Source: DAOUTY01 sp964453665
GTDB lineage: Bacteria > Chloroflexota > Dehalococcoidia > SZUA-161
Direction: 5' to 3'
Assembly: GCA_964453665.1 (NCBI GenBank)
Contig: CAYVQT010000035.1
Coordinates: forward strand, 1 to 35,364
DNA: 35,364 nucleotides
Shown: positions 24,592-32,684 of the stretch, one piece after another
How the letters are laid out: every line of letters starts with the position of its first letter
Numbering within the stretch: the stretch's first letter is position 1
Made by a program: the position numbers and the translations under genes
The notes under the pieces: generated by a model
Told to the model about the DNA's origin: nothing
Database searches by the model: none
The model's input: only the letters and a program-made list of their open reading frames with translations

Positions 24592-24885
24592 TTCTAGCCT
24601 CCCTGTTTCATCTCAATTTCTATCCCTATGGCTCATCTATCAAGCCTATCTTGTCAGCCCTCTCGTATTGATAAACAAATCTATATTTATGGATTTATTT
24701 ACTATATTGTGGATTATACAACGGATTTATAGCACTGTCAATACTAAAATCCGTGTTCTATATAAAAATCGTGGCGCTTCCCACGGCAGAAGTAGATAAA
24801 GAAATCAGCGTGGGGGACTTACTCTTACCCACACGCCGATTTGAGGTTCAACAGGATTTGGCTCCGCTAAATGCCTGAATGCACG
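24592..24885. other. Leader of the ECF operon, no riboswitch recognised
   Basis: About 294 bases without a gene. The part next to 24591 is A/T-rich. I looked on the minus strand for the conserved B12-box of the cobalamin riboswitch and did not see it. The only clear structure is the terminator hairpin at 24797-24846 belonging to the upstream regulator gene. Confidence 0.5.
24797..24846 (-). terminator. Rho-independent terminator after the regulator gene
   Basis: On the minus strand AATCGGCGTGTGGG and CCCCACGCTGATT form a GC-rich stem of about 12 bp with one bulge and a ~12-base loop, followed by TCTTTAT. It lies about 40 bases after the 24886 stop and separates the regulator from the ECF operon. 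Confidence 0.65.
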
Positions 24886-25671
24886 CTAAGTCTTTCGCCC
24901 ATCCAGTATCTCATACTCGATGCCTTTCTCCTCCAGCATCCTCAGCAAAGCCGAGGTGTCATCATCCACACATACCACCGTCGGCGATATGCCGCTTCGC
25001 GCTGCCTCGACAGTCGCCTCCCTCACGCCGTACAGAGAAGTAGGTTCGACGCCTATCTTTCTAAGCGCAACCAGAGCCTCTATACCTATAGCACCAACCA
25101 TCTGTTTGCCCTTGATAACCTTCTTCAACCTGTTGAAATCAGCCTGACCCGATCCCCCTTTTTGGATACCCGGTACTCTCAGAACAGTTACCCTCCCTAT
25201 ATTAAGCGGCACTATTCCATCGATGTTCGATACGCCCACGTCCTCACCTTTCTTTGCGTCGGAGACAGCTACTCCAACGGCCCCGGTATTAAGCTCACCA
25301 GTGGCAAACAGCAGTCCGTCACGCATTAGAAGGCCAACCTTCTGTCCCTCAGATATATCGCAGTCCGCTACCGCAGCAGATACCGATATGCCGGCTATCG
25401 CCTTTTGCACAGTATCGGAATAACCCTGCCATTCCCTGAGCCCCATAAGCAACCAGCCTACGCCCTCTCTGGTAACCCTATACTTCGATCTACCCTCTGA
25501 TACCAGCCAACCGTCTTTCACCAGATCCCTCACATAATCTGAGGCAGCCTGAGGGCTGAGGTTGAGCCTCTCGGCGATGTCCCTCTGCCGTACATCGGGC
25601 TGGCTCGCCGCTACTTCCACTAAAATCTGGAACTTCGTGACCAGGTTTATACTTCGCAGTAGCTTTGTCAT
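24886..25671 (-). CDS. Winged-helix transcriptional regulator, archaeal COG1497-like
   Basis: 261 residues. The N-terminal 70 residues form a winged helix: LVTKFQILVEVAASQPDVRQ, recognition segment LNLSPQAASDYVRDLV, wing EGRSKYRVTREGVGWLL. The rest is an α/β domain with AVADCDISEGQKVGLL, GAVGVAVSDAKKGEDVG and KGKQMVGAIGIEALVAL, which looks like a ligand-sensing region. The pattern recalls a group of predicted archaeal regulators (COG1497-like), from memory. The start ATG follows GGGAG. It lies just upstream of the ECF operon in the same orientation but behind its own terminator, so it may sense the imported ligand and control that operon. Confidence 0.75.
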   Translation of the reverse strand: MTKLLRSINLVTKFQILVEVAASQPDVRQRDIAERLNLSPQAASDYVRDLVKDGWLVSEGRSKYRVTREGVGWLLMGLREWQGYSDTVQKAIAGISVSAAVADCDISEGQKVGLLMRDGLLFATGELNTGAVGVAVSDAKKGEDVGVSNIDGIVPLNIGRVTVLRVPGIQKGGSGQADFNRLKKVIKGKQMVGAIGIEALVALRKIGVEPTSLYGVREATVEAARSGISPTVVCVDDDTSALLRMLEEKGIEYEILDGRKT

Positions 25672-26005
25672 GTCAAACTCCCATCCAGACTGAATAGTCA
25701 GCGATTAGTGTAAGCCATTTAGAATAAAATATAAAGATCATTGCCAAACCAATGCCTATCCTGGTAGATAAGGTAAAAATCTGCTCAGAGAATTCACCGT
25801 CCAAATATTGACAATTCCCCTGGTCTAATCTAGTATTCTAGCAGGGCTAAAGTTACCAGCGCACATTATAGCGAGCGTATATTGCCTACGTTGTTTAAAA
25901 AGCAAATGACCCCTTTTTTTATCACTGACTTTATTACATCCTCAACCACGCCTTCCATTCCAGGTATTTCCCGGTCACACAGTTACCATTTACTAGAGGT
26001 GAACT
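25672..26005. other. Divergent intergenic region
   Basis: About 334 bases between the regulator (-) and the PhoU-like gene (+), with no gene supported. It holds one good plus-strand promoter (25808-25836). The A/T-rich half near 25700-25750 may contain the regulator promoter, but no clear boxes stand out. Confidence 0.5.
25808..25836 (+). promoter_or_regulatory. Putative promoter of the phoU-like/pit operon
   Basis: TTGACA at 25808-25813 and TAGTAT at 25831-25836 are spaced 17 bases. It lies about 170 bases before the PhoU-like gene, leaving a long leader. Confidence 0.5.
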
Positions 26006-26632
26006 TTGCCTAGATTCTCGATAATGCCCAGGGAACCGAAGTTCTTCGACCTCTTTGAGAAGAGCGCAGCCAATGTAGCGAAAGCCTCCAGGGAGTTCGC
26101 TGATTTCCTGGAAAACTATTCCAATATACCACTCAAAGTAGCTCGAATCACCGAGCTTGAACATGAAGGCGACGCCATCACCCATCAGATTATGGAACAA
26201 CTGCACCGCACCTTCGTGACACCACTTGACCGGGAGGACATCGCCCTCCTCACTGAGAGGCTGGACGACATGATGGACTTCATCGAGGATGCTGCCATTG
26301 CTATGCTTCTCTACCGTATCGAGCAACCGACAACCAGAGCACGCGAGATGGCAGCCGTCCTGGTTGCCATGACCAGTGAACTGGTCGTAGCACTGCCTCG
26401 CCTTCGCAACCGCTCGAGAATGAGAGAGATACTTGGGCACTGTGTCGAGATCAACCGCCTGGAGAACGAAGCCGATGCTATACTGCGCCATGCTCTGGCT
26501 GAGTTATTCGATGACACACCAATCGCCGATGTCATCAAGTGGCGGGAAATTTACGAGCACCTCGAAACCGCTGTAGATAAGGGAGAAGACGTAGCAAACG
26601 TCCTCGAGGGCGTGGTGCTCAAGCATGGATGA
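26006..26632 (+). CDS. PhoU-like DUF47 protein
   Basis: 208 residues of the DUF47/PhoU-divergent family, a helical-bundle protein that partners Pit-type phosphate transporters and probably regulates them. Family features include FFDLFEKSAANVAKAS, ARITELEHEGDAITHQIMEQLHRTFVTPLDREDIALL and RLDDMMDFIEDAA. The internal EHEGD element is echoed later by LENEADAIL. The likely start is TTG 26006 behind GAGGTGA; ATG 26024 is the alternative. It overlaps the transporter gene by 8 bases, so the two are translated together. Confidence 0.92.
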   Translation: MPRFSIMPREPKFFDLFEKSAANVAKASREFADFLENYSNIPLKVARITELEHEGDAITHQIMEQLHRTFVTPLDREDIALLTERLDDMMDFIEDAAIAMLLYRIEQPTTRAREMAAVLVAMTSELVVALPRLRNRSRMREILGHCVEINRLENEADAILRHALAELFDDTPIADVIKWREIYEHLETAVDKGEDVANVLEGVVLKHG

Positions 26633-27629
26633 TTCCCTCTTTCTGCTGGTACTAATAATTATAGCTGCTCTTGGTTTCGGTTTCTCTAACGGCCTGAATG
26701 ACGCTGCCAATGCCATAGCTACAGTTATCGGCAGCCGCGTTCTATCCCCCCGCAAAGCCATCATCATGGCAGCTGTCTTCAACCTCGCGGGAACCCTCAG
26801 CGGTGCGTTACTGGGTGCCTACGTCGCCAAGACAATCGGCAAAGGGATCGTCATGCCCGAAGCCCTTTCCCTTTGCACGATAGTTGCCGGGGTCGTTGCG
26901 GCTGTAATCTGGGTACTTGCTGCCACCTACTACGGGATGCCAATGAGTGTATCTCATTCCCTGGTGGCAGGTCTGCTGGGAGCAGGTATAGCCGCAGCGG
27001 GTACCAATGCCATCGTCTGGGGCACCTTTAGTAAAGTGCTACTGGCAGTCCTCTTCGCCCCAATCTTAGGCTTTCTCGGCGGTTTCGGCCTCATGGTCAT
27101 TATCATGTGGTTGTTTCGCCGAAGCGCCCCGGACACGGTAACTAGTATCTTCAGCAAAGTGCAGGTTGTTGCCGCTGCCTTCGTGGCCTACGCTCATGGC
27201 AAGAACGATGGTCAGATGCCGATAGGCATCATCGCACTGGGATTGATGATCTATTACGGCAAAGACCAGTTTGACATTCCACTTTGGGTGATATTTGCTT
27301 CCGCGGCATCCGTCGCCCTGGGCATTGCTTTAGGCGGCTGGCGGGTGATTCGAACTGTGGGCACAAAAATTACCACCCTCCGTCCTGTTCATGGCTCCGC
27401 GGCGGAGACTGCAGCAGCGGCAGTAATTGAAGCCGCGTCCAACCTTGGTATACCCGTAAGCACTACCCAATGCATAAGCGGTTCAGTAATGGGAGTTGGC
27501 GCCACTAAACGCCTCTCGGCGGTAAGATGGGGGGTAGCCCGTAACATTATGGCAACCTGGGTAATAACCTTCCCTATATGCATAGGCCTGGGCTGGCTCC
27601 TGGAAAAAGCCTTAGGGCTCTTAGTCTAG
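26625..27629 (+). CDS. pit: Inorganic phosphate transporter, Pit family
   Basis: 334-residue membrane permease of the PHO4/PiT family, importing phosphate (often as a metal complex) with H+ or Na+. The two inverted signature repeats are present: GFSNGLNDAANAIATVIGSR near the N-terminus and AYAHGKNDGQMPIGI mid-protein. About ten hydrophobic helices can be drawn. The duplicated family element recurs as VSHSLVAGLLGAGIA and VSTTQCISGSVMGVGATK. It is coupled to the PhoU-like gene by overlap. It converges with serA, leaving only 26 bases between stops. Confidence 0.94.
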   Translation: MDDSLFLLVLIIIAALGFGFSNGLNDAANAIATVIGSRVLSPRKAIIMAAVFNLAGTLSGALLGAYVAKTIGKGIVMPEALSLCTIVAGVVAAVIWVLAATYYGMPMSVSHSLVAGLLGAGIAAAGTNAIVWGTFSKVLLAVLFAPILGFLGGFGLMVIIMWLFRRSAPDTVTSIFSKVQVVAAAFVAYAHGKNDGQMPIGIIALGLMIYYGKDQFDIPLWVIFASAASVALGIALGGWRVIRTVGTKITTLRPVHGSAAETAAAAVIEAASNLGIPVSTTQCISGSVMGVGATKRLSAVRWGVARNIMATWVITFPICIGLGWLLEKALGLLV

Positions 27630-27655
27630 AATCGAGGATACCGGGTGAGGTCTTT

Positions 27656-29236
27656 TTAAAGCTTCACCATCTTAACAGTGTATATATCAGGGATAGCCAG
27701 AAGCTGCTGTCGCACCTCTTCGTTGACTTCCCTATCCAGAGCAAGCACCATCAGCGCCCGGCCCCGGGGTTCGAGCCTTCCTACCTGCATAGAGCTAATA
27801 TTGATATCAGCATTACCCGATACTGTGCCAAACGCACCAATGAGGCCGGGACGGTCGAGGTGGTCGCTAAACAGCCAGTAACCGCCTGTAGGCACAATAT
27901 CGATCCAGTAGTTATCGACGCGTACGATATGTGTCCCCCCTCTCATCAGCGTGCCCGCCACCGCTGTCGTGCCCGCGTCAGTGGTAACCTCAACAGAGAT
28001 TAGATTGGGGTAGTTCTCACACGTAGTCGCTTTCTGCTCGACGACCTTCAGCCCCCGTTTCTGGGCAATAACACCGGCGTTAACCAGGTTGACACGCTCT
28101 TCAGTGACCGACTCCAGGAGACCACCCAACACCGCCGCCTTGAGAGCGGCGGTGTCGTATTCGGCAATTTCGCCCTCACACTTAATCACAATGCTATTCG
28201 TATGCCCGTCTGCAAGCTGAGCACACAATCTCCCTACATCGGAGGCTACAGGTAAAAAAGGAGCCAATATAGAGGCTGTTTCCGGAGGCATCAAGGGAAC
28301 GTTGACCGCGTTGCGCGCAGGACGCCCTTTGAGCACAGCCAGAATCTGCTCCGCAACATCTATCGCCACAGTCGTCTGTGCTTCAGAGGTCGAAGCTCCC
28401 AGGTGAGGGGTCGCTATTACCTTATCACTTTTGAGCAAGATATTATCGCAAGCCGGTTCCTCCGTAAAAACGTCCAATGCAGCACCGGCCACCCTTCCCT
28501 CCTCGATAGCCTGATATAGTGCCTCTTCGTCGATTATCCCACCCCTGGCAGTATTGACGAACATCACCGTGGGCTTGACCAGAGCCAACTCTTTGCTTCC
28601 GACAATCCCTCTCGTCGTATCGGTTAGCGGGACGTGAATCGTGATGAAGTCGGACCGCTTCAGAAGTTCGTCGCGGGAAACAAGCTCAACACCCAGTTGC
28701 TCGGCACGATCACTGGAAACGAATGGATCGTACGCGATGAGCTTCATCTCAAGCCCCTTGACCATCCTTGCAACCTCGTTACCAACACGACCCAGCCCGA
28801 TGATACCCAGAGTCTTATTGCGTAACTCGGTGCCGATGAACTCTTTTCTCGTCCACTCGCCCGATTTCATCCTATAACAAGCTTGGGGAACACGGCGGGC
28901 CATCGCCAGTAATAGCGTAATAGTATGTTCGGCAGTTGCTATGACGTTTCCCTCCGGAGCGTTGACCACCACGATCCCCTGCCTGGTCGCCGCATCAAGA
29001 TCAATATTGTCCACACCCACTCCGGCACGACCGATTGCCTGAAGATTACGCCCTGCGTTGATAATCTCGGCTGTTACTCTAGTGTCACTACGAACTACAA
29101 GAGCGTCATAATCACAGATAACGTGTGCCAATTCATCGGGCTTTAGCCCCACCTTGACATCCACCGTCGCTTCAGACCTCAGGAACTCTATCCCCTCTTC
29201 AGCAATGCGGTCCGCGACCAGGATTCTAAACTCCAT
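27656..29236 (-). CDS. serA: D-3-phosphoglycerate dehydrogenase SerA
   Basis: NAD-dependent oxidation of 3-phosphoglycerate, the first step of serine synthesis. 526 residues, the long form. Substrate and nucleotide domains include VVRSDTRVTAEIINAG, GRAGVGVDNIDLDAAT and the NAD loop GIIGLGRVGNEVA; the catalytic Arg, Glu and His lie in NTARGGIIDEEAL, EEP and TPHLGASTSEAQ. After about 320 comes the intervening (ASB) domain, and residues 450-526 form an ACT domain (RPGLIGAFGTVSGNADINISSMQ), the usual site of serine feedback. The class V aminotransferase gene ends 22 bases upstream, so the two should be co-transcribed. Confidence 0.96.
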   Translation of the reverse strand: MEFRILVADRIAEEGIEFLRSEATVDVKVGLKPDELAHVICDYDALVVRSDTRVTAEIINAGRNLQAIGRAGVGVDNIDLDAATRQGIVVVNAPEGNVIATAEHTITLLLAMARRVPQACYRMKSGEWTRKEFIGTELRNKTLGIIGLGRVGNEVARMVKGLEMKLIAYDPFVSSDRAEQLGVELVSRDELLKRSDFITIHVPLTDTTRGIVGSKELALVKPTVMFVNTARGGIIDEEALYQAIEEGRVAGAALDVFTEEPACDNILLKSDKVIATPHLGASTSEAQTTVAIDVAEQILAVLKGRPARNAVNVPLMPPETASILAPFLPVASDVGRLCAQLADGHTNSIVIKCEGEIAEYDTAALKAAVLGGLLESVTEERVNLVNAGVIAQKRGLKVVEQKATTCENYPNLISVEVTTDAGTTAVAGTLMRGGTHIVRVDNYWIDIVPTGGYWLFSDHLDRPGLIGAFGTVSGNADINISSMQVGRLEPRGRALMVLALDREVNEEVRQQLLAIPDIYTVKMVKL

Positions 29237-29258
29237 ATTGTAAACCTCAGATTAGGAA

Positions 29259-30350
29259 CTAGGCGGGGACACTGTAACCCAGCTTAGGCAAAGCCAGACG
29301 CAACTGCGTAATTACATCATCGACATCGTTTTCAGATACGAAGCCTAGATGTCCGACGCGGAATATTTTGCCCGCCAAGCTAGCCTGCCCCCCGGCGAGA
29401 GTAATGCCGTGCTCTTCCTTAACAGTCTGCACCAGCTTCTTAGAGTCAATCCCTTCAGGTGATTTCACAGCGGTGACAGTATTTGACGCACAGCTTTCAT
29501 CGGCGAACAGCGACAGTCCCATCGACTTGACACCATCCCTGGTACGCTGCCCCAAACGCGCATGTCTGGCGAAGATATTTTGCAGTCCCTCTTTTTCCAG
29601 CATCGCCAGTGCGACCTCAAGAGCGTAGAAAATCGAAACCGCCGGGGTCCAGGGGGTTTGATCTTTCTCCAGGTATTCCTTAGCCGCAGTGAAATCCCAG
29701 TAAAAGCGCGGCATCTTCGCTTCAGCATGTGCCTTCCAGGCACGCTCGTTAACGCTGACGAACGCCAGACCGGGAGGCACCATCCAGCCTTTCTGTGAGC
29801 CGGTGGCTACCACATCACATCCCCAGGCATCGACCTGCAAATCAATGCAGCCGAGACTGCTGATGGCGTCCACTATCAATAGCTTATCGAACTTTCTCAC
29901 CACGGCTCCGATGGCCTCCAGGTCGCTGGTTACACCCGTGGAGGTCTCGTTGTGAGTGACCAGCACAGCCTTAATCTTTGGATCGGCATCGAGAGCCTGC
30001 TTCGCAGCGTCAGGGTCAATGGCCTGTCCCCAATCGAACTTCACCCGGGTAACCTCTGCTCCGAAACGCTCGGCGATGTTTGCAAACCTATCGCCGAAAA
30101 CGCCGTTGGATAGTGACAGCACCTTGTCCCCGGGAGACAGGGTATTGACAATAGACGCCTCCATAGCCCCAGTGCCTGAGCAGGTGAGTATATACACATC
30201 GCCATTCGTTTGAAAGGCTTGCTTAAGCTTCGACGTTATCTGCTGGATCAGCTCCGCAAACTCTTTCCCACGATGGTTGATCATCTGTTTACTCATCGCT
30301 TGAAGAACATCCTCCGGACATGGGGTAGGCCCTGGAATACGCAGACTCAC
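29259..30350 (-). CDS. Class V aminotransferase (serine-pyruvate / alanine-glyoxylate type)
   Basis: 363-residue PLP enzyme. GTG 30350 is chosen because GAGGAGG precedes by 6 bases; the frame opens at 30365. The N-terminus RIPGPTPCPEDVLQAM, the region ILTCSGTGAMEASIVNTL and the PLP lysine in VATGSQKGWMVPPGLAFVS match the serine-pyruvate/alanine-glyoxylate group. Similar enzymes pair with serA in several anaerobes and archaea, where they may supply the transamination step of serine synthesis in place of SerC, or act on glyoxylate. No serB or serC is seen nearby. The exact amino donor and acceptor cannot be read from sequence. Confidence 0.88.
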   Translation of the reverse strand: MSLRIPGPTPCPEDVLQAMSKQMINHRGKEFAELIQQITSKLKQAFQTNGDVYILTCSGTGAMEASIVNTLSPGDKVLSLSNGVFGDRFANIAERFGAEVTRVKFDWGQAIDPDAAKQALDADPKIKAVLVTHNETSTGVTSDLEAIGAVVRKFDKLLIVDAISSLGCIDLQVDAWGCDVVATGSQKGWMVPPGLAFVSVNERAWKAHAEAKMPRFYWDFTAAKEYLEKDQTPWTPAVSIFYALEVALAMLEKEGLQNIFARHARLGQRTRDGVKSMGLSLFADESCASNTVTAVKSPEGIDSKKLVQTVKEEHGITLAGGQASLAGKIFRVGHLGFVSENDVDDVITQLRLALPKLGYSVPA

Positions 30351-30466
30351 AGACTTCCTCCTCACAAAACTGTTTTAAATATAACCTAAGCGGTGAAAGC
30401 GGTCAAGCAAGCAACGTTGCATGGAGCCATCCCTTCTGCTAGAATCTACACCAAGTGGAGTTTATA

Positions 30467-30973
30467 ATGATCAACTCCCCGGTCCTTGTACTGAACCAGA
30501 ACTACGAGCCGCTCAATGTCTGCCGGGCGCGGCGGGCGGTCGTCATGCTCTGGAGAGGCAAGGCCGAAGTACTGGAGAATAACTCGGATGTTATTCACAG
30601 CACTACCACGGCGATACGCGTGCCCTCGGTAATCCGCCTTGCTTACTTCATCAAGCGCCCGCGCATGCAGCGGAGATTGAGCCGACGAGAGATTTTCATC
30701 CGGGACAATCACACCTGTCAATACTGCGGGCGCGAGACCAGGGAACTCACCATAGACCACGTTATCCCGCGCTTCCTCGGAGGTGGACATGCCTGGGATA
30801 ATCTGGTAAGCGCATGCAAGGCCTGTAACCAGCGCAAGGCGGGGCGTCCGCCTGAAAAAGCAGGGATGAAACTCATGCACAAGCCGACCGCACCGCCCTC
30901 CGGCCCCTACTATCTGATGTATCAATGCCCCGAAGCCCATCCGGAATGGCAAAAATACATCGAAAACTGGTAG
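30467..30973 (+). CDS. HNH endonuclease family protein
   Basis: 168 residues. ATG 30467 has GTGGAG 6 bases upstream; the frame also opens with GTG at 30455. The C-terminal half holds a complete HNH module. The zinc pairs CQYCGRE and CKACNQRK flank the core TIDHVIPRFLGGGHAWDNLVSAC, with the catalytic His and the Asn in place. The N-terminal part (VLVLNQNYEPLNVCRARRAVVMLWRGKAEVLE) is the one conserved in a widespread group of solitary chromosomal HNH proteins. Their substrate is unknown; some family members act in DNA repair or restriction. It is a single gene with its own transcript. Confidence 0.9.
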   Translation: MINSPVLVLNQNYEPLNVCRARRAVVMLWRGKAEVLENNSDVIHSTTTAIRVPSVIRLAYFIKRPRMQRRLSRREIFIRDNHTCQYCGRETRELTIDHVIPRFLGGGHAWDNLVSACKACNQRKAGRPPEKAGMKLMHKPTAPPSGPYYLMYQCPEAHPEWQKYIENW

Positions 30974-31002
30974 CTATTGTTAATTTTAAAACCCTGCCGA
31001 GC

Positions 31003-31030
31003 TTGACAACACCCCTCAGCTTGATATAAT
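31003..31030 (+). promoter_or_regulatory. Strong promoter of the pan operon leader
   Basis: Perfect TTGACA (31003-31008) and perfect TATAAT (31025-31030), spaced 16 bases. Transcription should start near 31037, giving a leader of about 155 bases before the first gene. Confidence 0.75.
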
Positions 31031-31036
31031 TATTAA

Positions 31037-31193
31037 TGCCTATCGACCCTCCGGGGCGGTAAGGGATACCTGTTCTTTTATAAACCAGTCGCTTGGATCG
31101 GGCACGACCGAGACGGCAAAAAATCGAACATCGAGTTTGTTGCTGATTAAGCCTTCTTGGGTATGCCCGGGAAGGCTTTTTTAGTTGATAGAG
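31037..31193 (+). promoter_or_regulatory. Structured leader of the pan operon, candidate riboswitch/attenuator
   Basis: The leader starts at a consensus promoter and ends in a terminator hairpin directly before the first gene. Small stems can be drawn inside it: GGTA/TACC around GGTAAGGGATACC, TCGG/CCGA around 31100-31113, and TCGA-ACA-TCGA near 31126-31137. The pan RNA motif described upstream of pantothenate genes in Chloroflexi and others is a natural candidate. I cannot confirm its consensus by eye. Confidence 0.5.
31149..31182 (+). terminator. Rho-independent terminator at the end of the pan leader
   Basis: AAGCCTTC (31149-31156) pairs perfectly with GAAGGCTT (31171-31178); inner T-G pairs and GGG/CCC extend the stem to about 13 bp with a TATG loop, followed by T6 (31177-31182). 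It lies only 11 bases before the DUF2520 start, so it must act as an attenuator for the operon or define a ~145-base small RNA. Confidence 0.8.
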
Positions 31194-32099
31194 ATGAGCA
31201 ACGGCAACACCAACGGCCCTAAGACAAAGGTCGGCTTCATCGGGGCAGGGATAGTGGGCACCGCTCTCGCGGTGAGGCTGAGTCAAAAGGGCTATCCGGT
31301 GATAGCGGTTGCCAGCCGCAGTAAATCATCTGCCGACAGGCTGGCGGAAAACGTACCCAACTGCACTCCATACGATACGAAACAGGCAGCCGCCGACGTC
31401 TCCGATATCGTCTTCATCACTACACCGGATGACGCCATTCCCCAGGTTGCCGCCGAGCTCAAGTGGCATCCGGGACAAAGCGTAGTCCATTGCAGTGGCG
31501 CTGATTCCGTGGGTTCCCTGGAACCGGCAAGGCTGGCCGGCGCACAGGTCGGCGGCTTTCACCCCTTGCAGACCTTCGCCAGCGTCGCCCATGCCATAGA
31601 GAATATCCCCGGCTCCACTTTCGCCATTGAGACCGAAGGTGAGCTGCTGGAAACATTGAAACAAATGGCTGCAGACCTGGAAGGGAACTGGGTCAAGCTG
31701 GGTGCAGAAGACAAGGTGCTCTACCACACCGCGGCGGTTATAGCCTGCAACTACCTGGTAACGCTGGTGAAAACGGCTACCGATCTCTGGAAGGTCTTCG
31801 GCGTATCCACCCCCGAAGCCACCCGCGCTCTGATGCCGCTTCTGCGCGGCACCCTGAACAATATCGAAAATGTCGGACTGCCCAACTGCCTCACAGGCCC
31901 CATAGCCCGCGGGGACCTGGGGACCATAACGAAGCACCTCTCAGCCCTGGAGAAATCGGCCCCCGCCCTGCTATCCACCTACCGCGAGCTCGGGATGCAA
32001 ACGGTCCCCATAGCACTGGACAAGGGTAAAATCGATGCCGAAAGAGCCGAGGAGTCGAGAAAGCTACTGAGCAGGACAGATGGGACGAAGGAGGGATAA
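31194..32099 (+). CDS. DUF2520 Rossmann dehydrogenase, candidate ketopantoate reductase
   Basis: 301 residues from ATG 31194; TTG 31185 in frame is an alternative start. An N-terminal NAD(P) Rossmann domain (VGFIGAGIVGTALAVRL, then VASRSKSSADRL) is followed by the helical DUF2520 domain (GGFHPLQTFA, VLYHTAAVIACNYLVTLV, GPIARGD). The fold resembles 6-phosphogluconate and ketopantoate reductases. It heads an operon with panD, panB and panC, the other pantothenate genes, and no panE is seen. It is therefore the best candidate for the ketopantoate-to-pantoate step, as proposed for PanG-like enzymes. That role is inference from context. Confidence 0.85.
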   Translation: MSNGNTNGPKTKVGFIGAGIVGTALAVRLSQKGYPVIAVASRSKSSADRLAENVPNCTPYDTKQAAADVSDIVFITTPDDAIPQVAAELKWHPGQSVVHCSGADSVGSLEPARLAGAQVGGFHPLQTFASVAHAIENIPGSTFAIETEGELLETLKQMAADLEGNWVKLGAEDKVLYHTAAVIACNYLVTLVKTATDLWKVFGVSTPEATRALMPLLRGTLNNIENVGLPNCLTGPIARGDLGTITKHLSALEKSAPALLSTYRELGMQTVPIALDKGKIDAERAEESRKLLSRTDGTKEG

Positions 32100-32215
32100 G
32101 TCGAACGGGAAAACCGCGCACCCTTCACAATCCATATTTGCTTTGTTTACCGAGCCCGGATAGAGCCCGTTAAAAGAGAGCTGCAACCGATAAAGAATCA
32201 TGTAAAGGGGAAGTC

Positions 32216-32590
32216 ATGAGAACGATGCTTAAAGGCAAGATACACCGCGCTACTGTCACCGAGGCCAACATCCAGTACGAAGGAAGCATCACTATCGACA
32301 AGGACCTCATGGAAGCCGCAGACATTCTGCCCTTCGAGCAGGTCCACGTCCTGGATATTGACAACGGCTCTCGCCTCGAGACCTATGTCATAGAGGGGGA
32401 GCGCGGCTCCGGCGTGATCTGTATCAACGGCGCCGCCGCCAGGCTGGTCTCAGCGGGAGACAAGGTCATCATCATCTCCTACCAGACTGTTTCCGAAGCC
32501 GATGCGGTCAACCTGATCCCCAAGATGGTCTACGTTGACTCACGGAACGCCATTGTGGAGAAACGTCAGGAAATTTACTCGGCGTCGTAA
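32216..32590 (+). CDS. panD: Aspartate 1-decarboxylase PanD
   Basis: Makes β-alanine from aspartate. 124-residue pyruvoyl enzyme precursor. Self-cleavage occurs at Gly23-Ser24 in YEGSITID, and Ser24 becomes the pyruvoyl group. The N-terminal MLKGKIHRATVTEA, catalytic Tyr/Lys-bearing strands and INGAAARL are as in known PanD. ATG 32216 is preceded by AAGGGGAAG. It lies 116 bases after the DUF2520 gene and 94 bases before panB on the same strand. Confidence 0.96.
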   Translation: MRTMLKGKIHRATVTEANIQYEGSITIDKDLMEAADILPFEQVHVLDIDNGSRLETYVIEGERGSGVICINGAAARLVSAGDKVIIISYQTVSEADAVNLIPKMVYVDSRNAIVEKRQEIYSAS

Positions 32591-32684
32591 TCAACAGCGT
32601 CCCAATTCCTGTCAGGACGGAGAAGCCGTTGCCACAATAGTGACAGCGCTGCTTGATTTCAGCAATAATCAGGGGAGGTAGACG

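Noticed and set aside
24592..24885. Cobalamin riboswitch upstream of the ECF operon
   Set aside because: I looked for the B12-box on the minus strand and did not see it; a model search would be needed to exclude a divergent form.
27644..27668. Hairpin between convergent pit and serA as a bidirectional terminator
   Set aside because: GGTGAGG/GCTTCACC can pair but with a mismatch and no T-run on the pit side; it also overlaps serA codons, so it is too weak to list as a feature.
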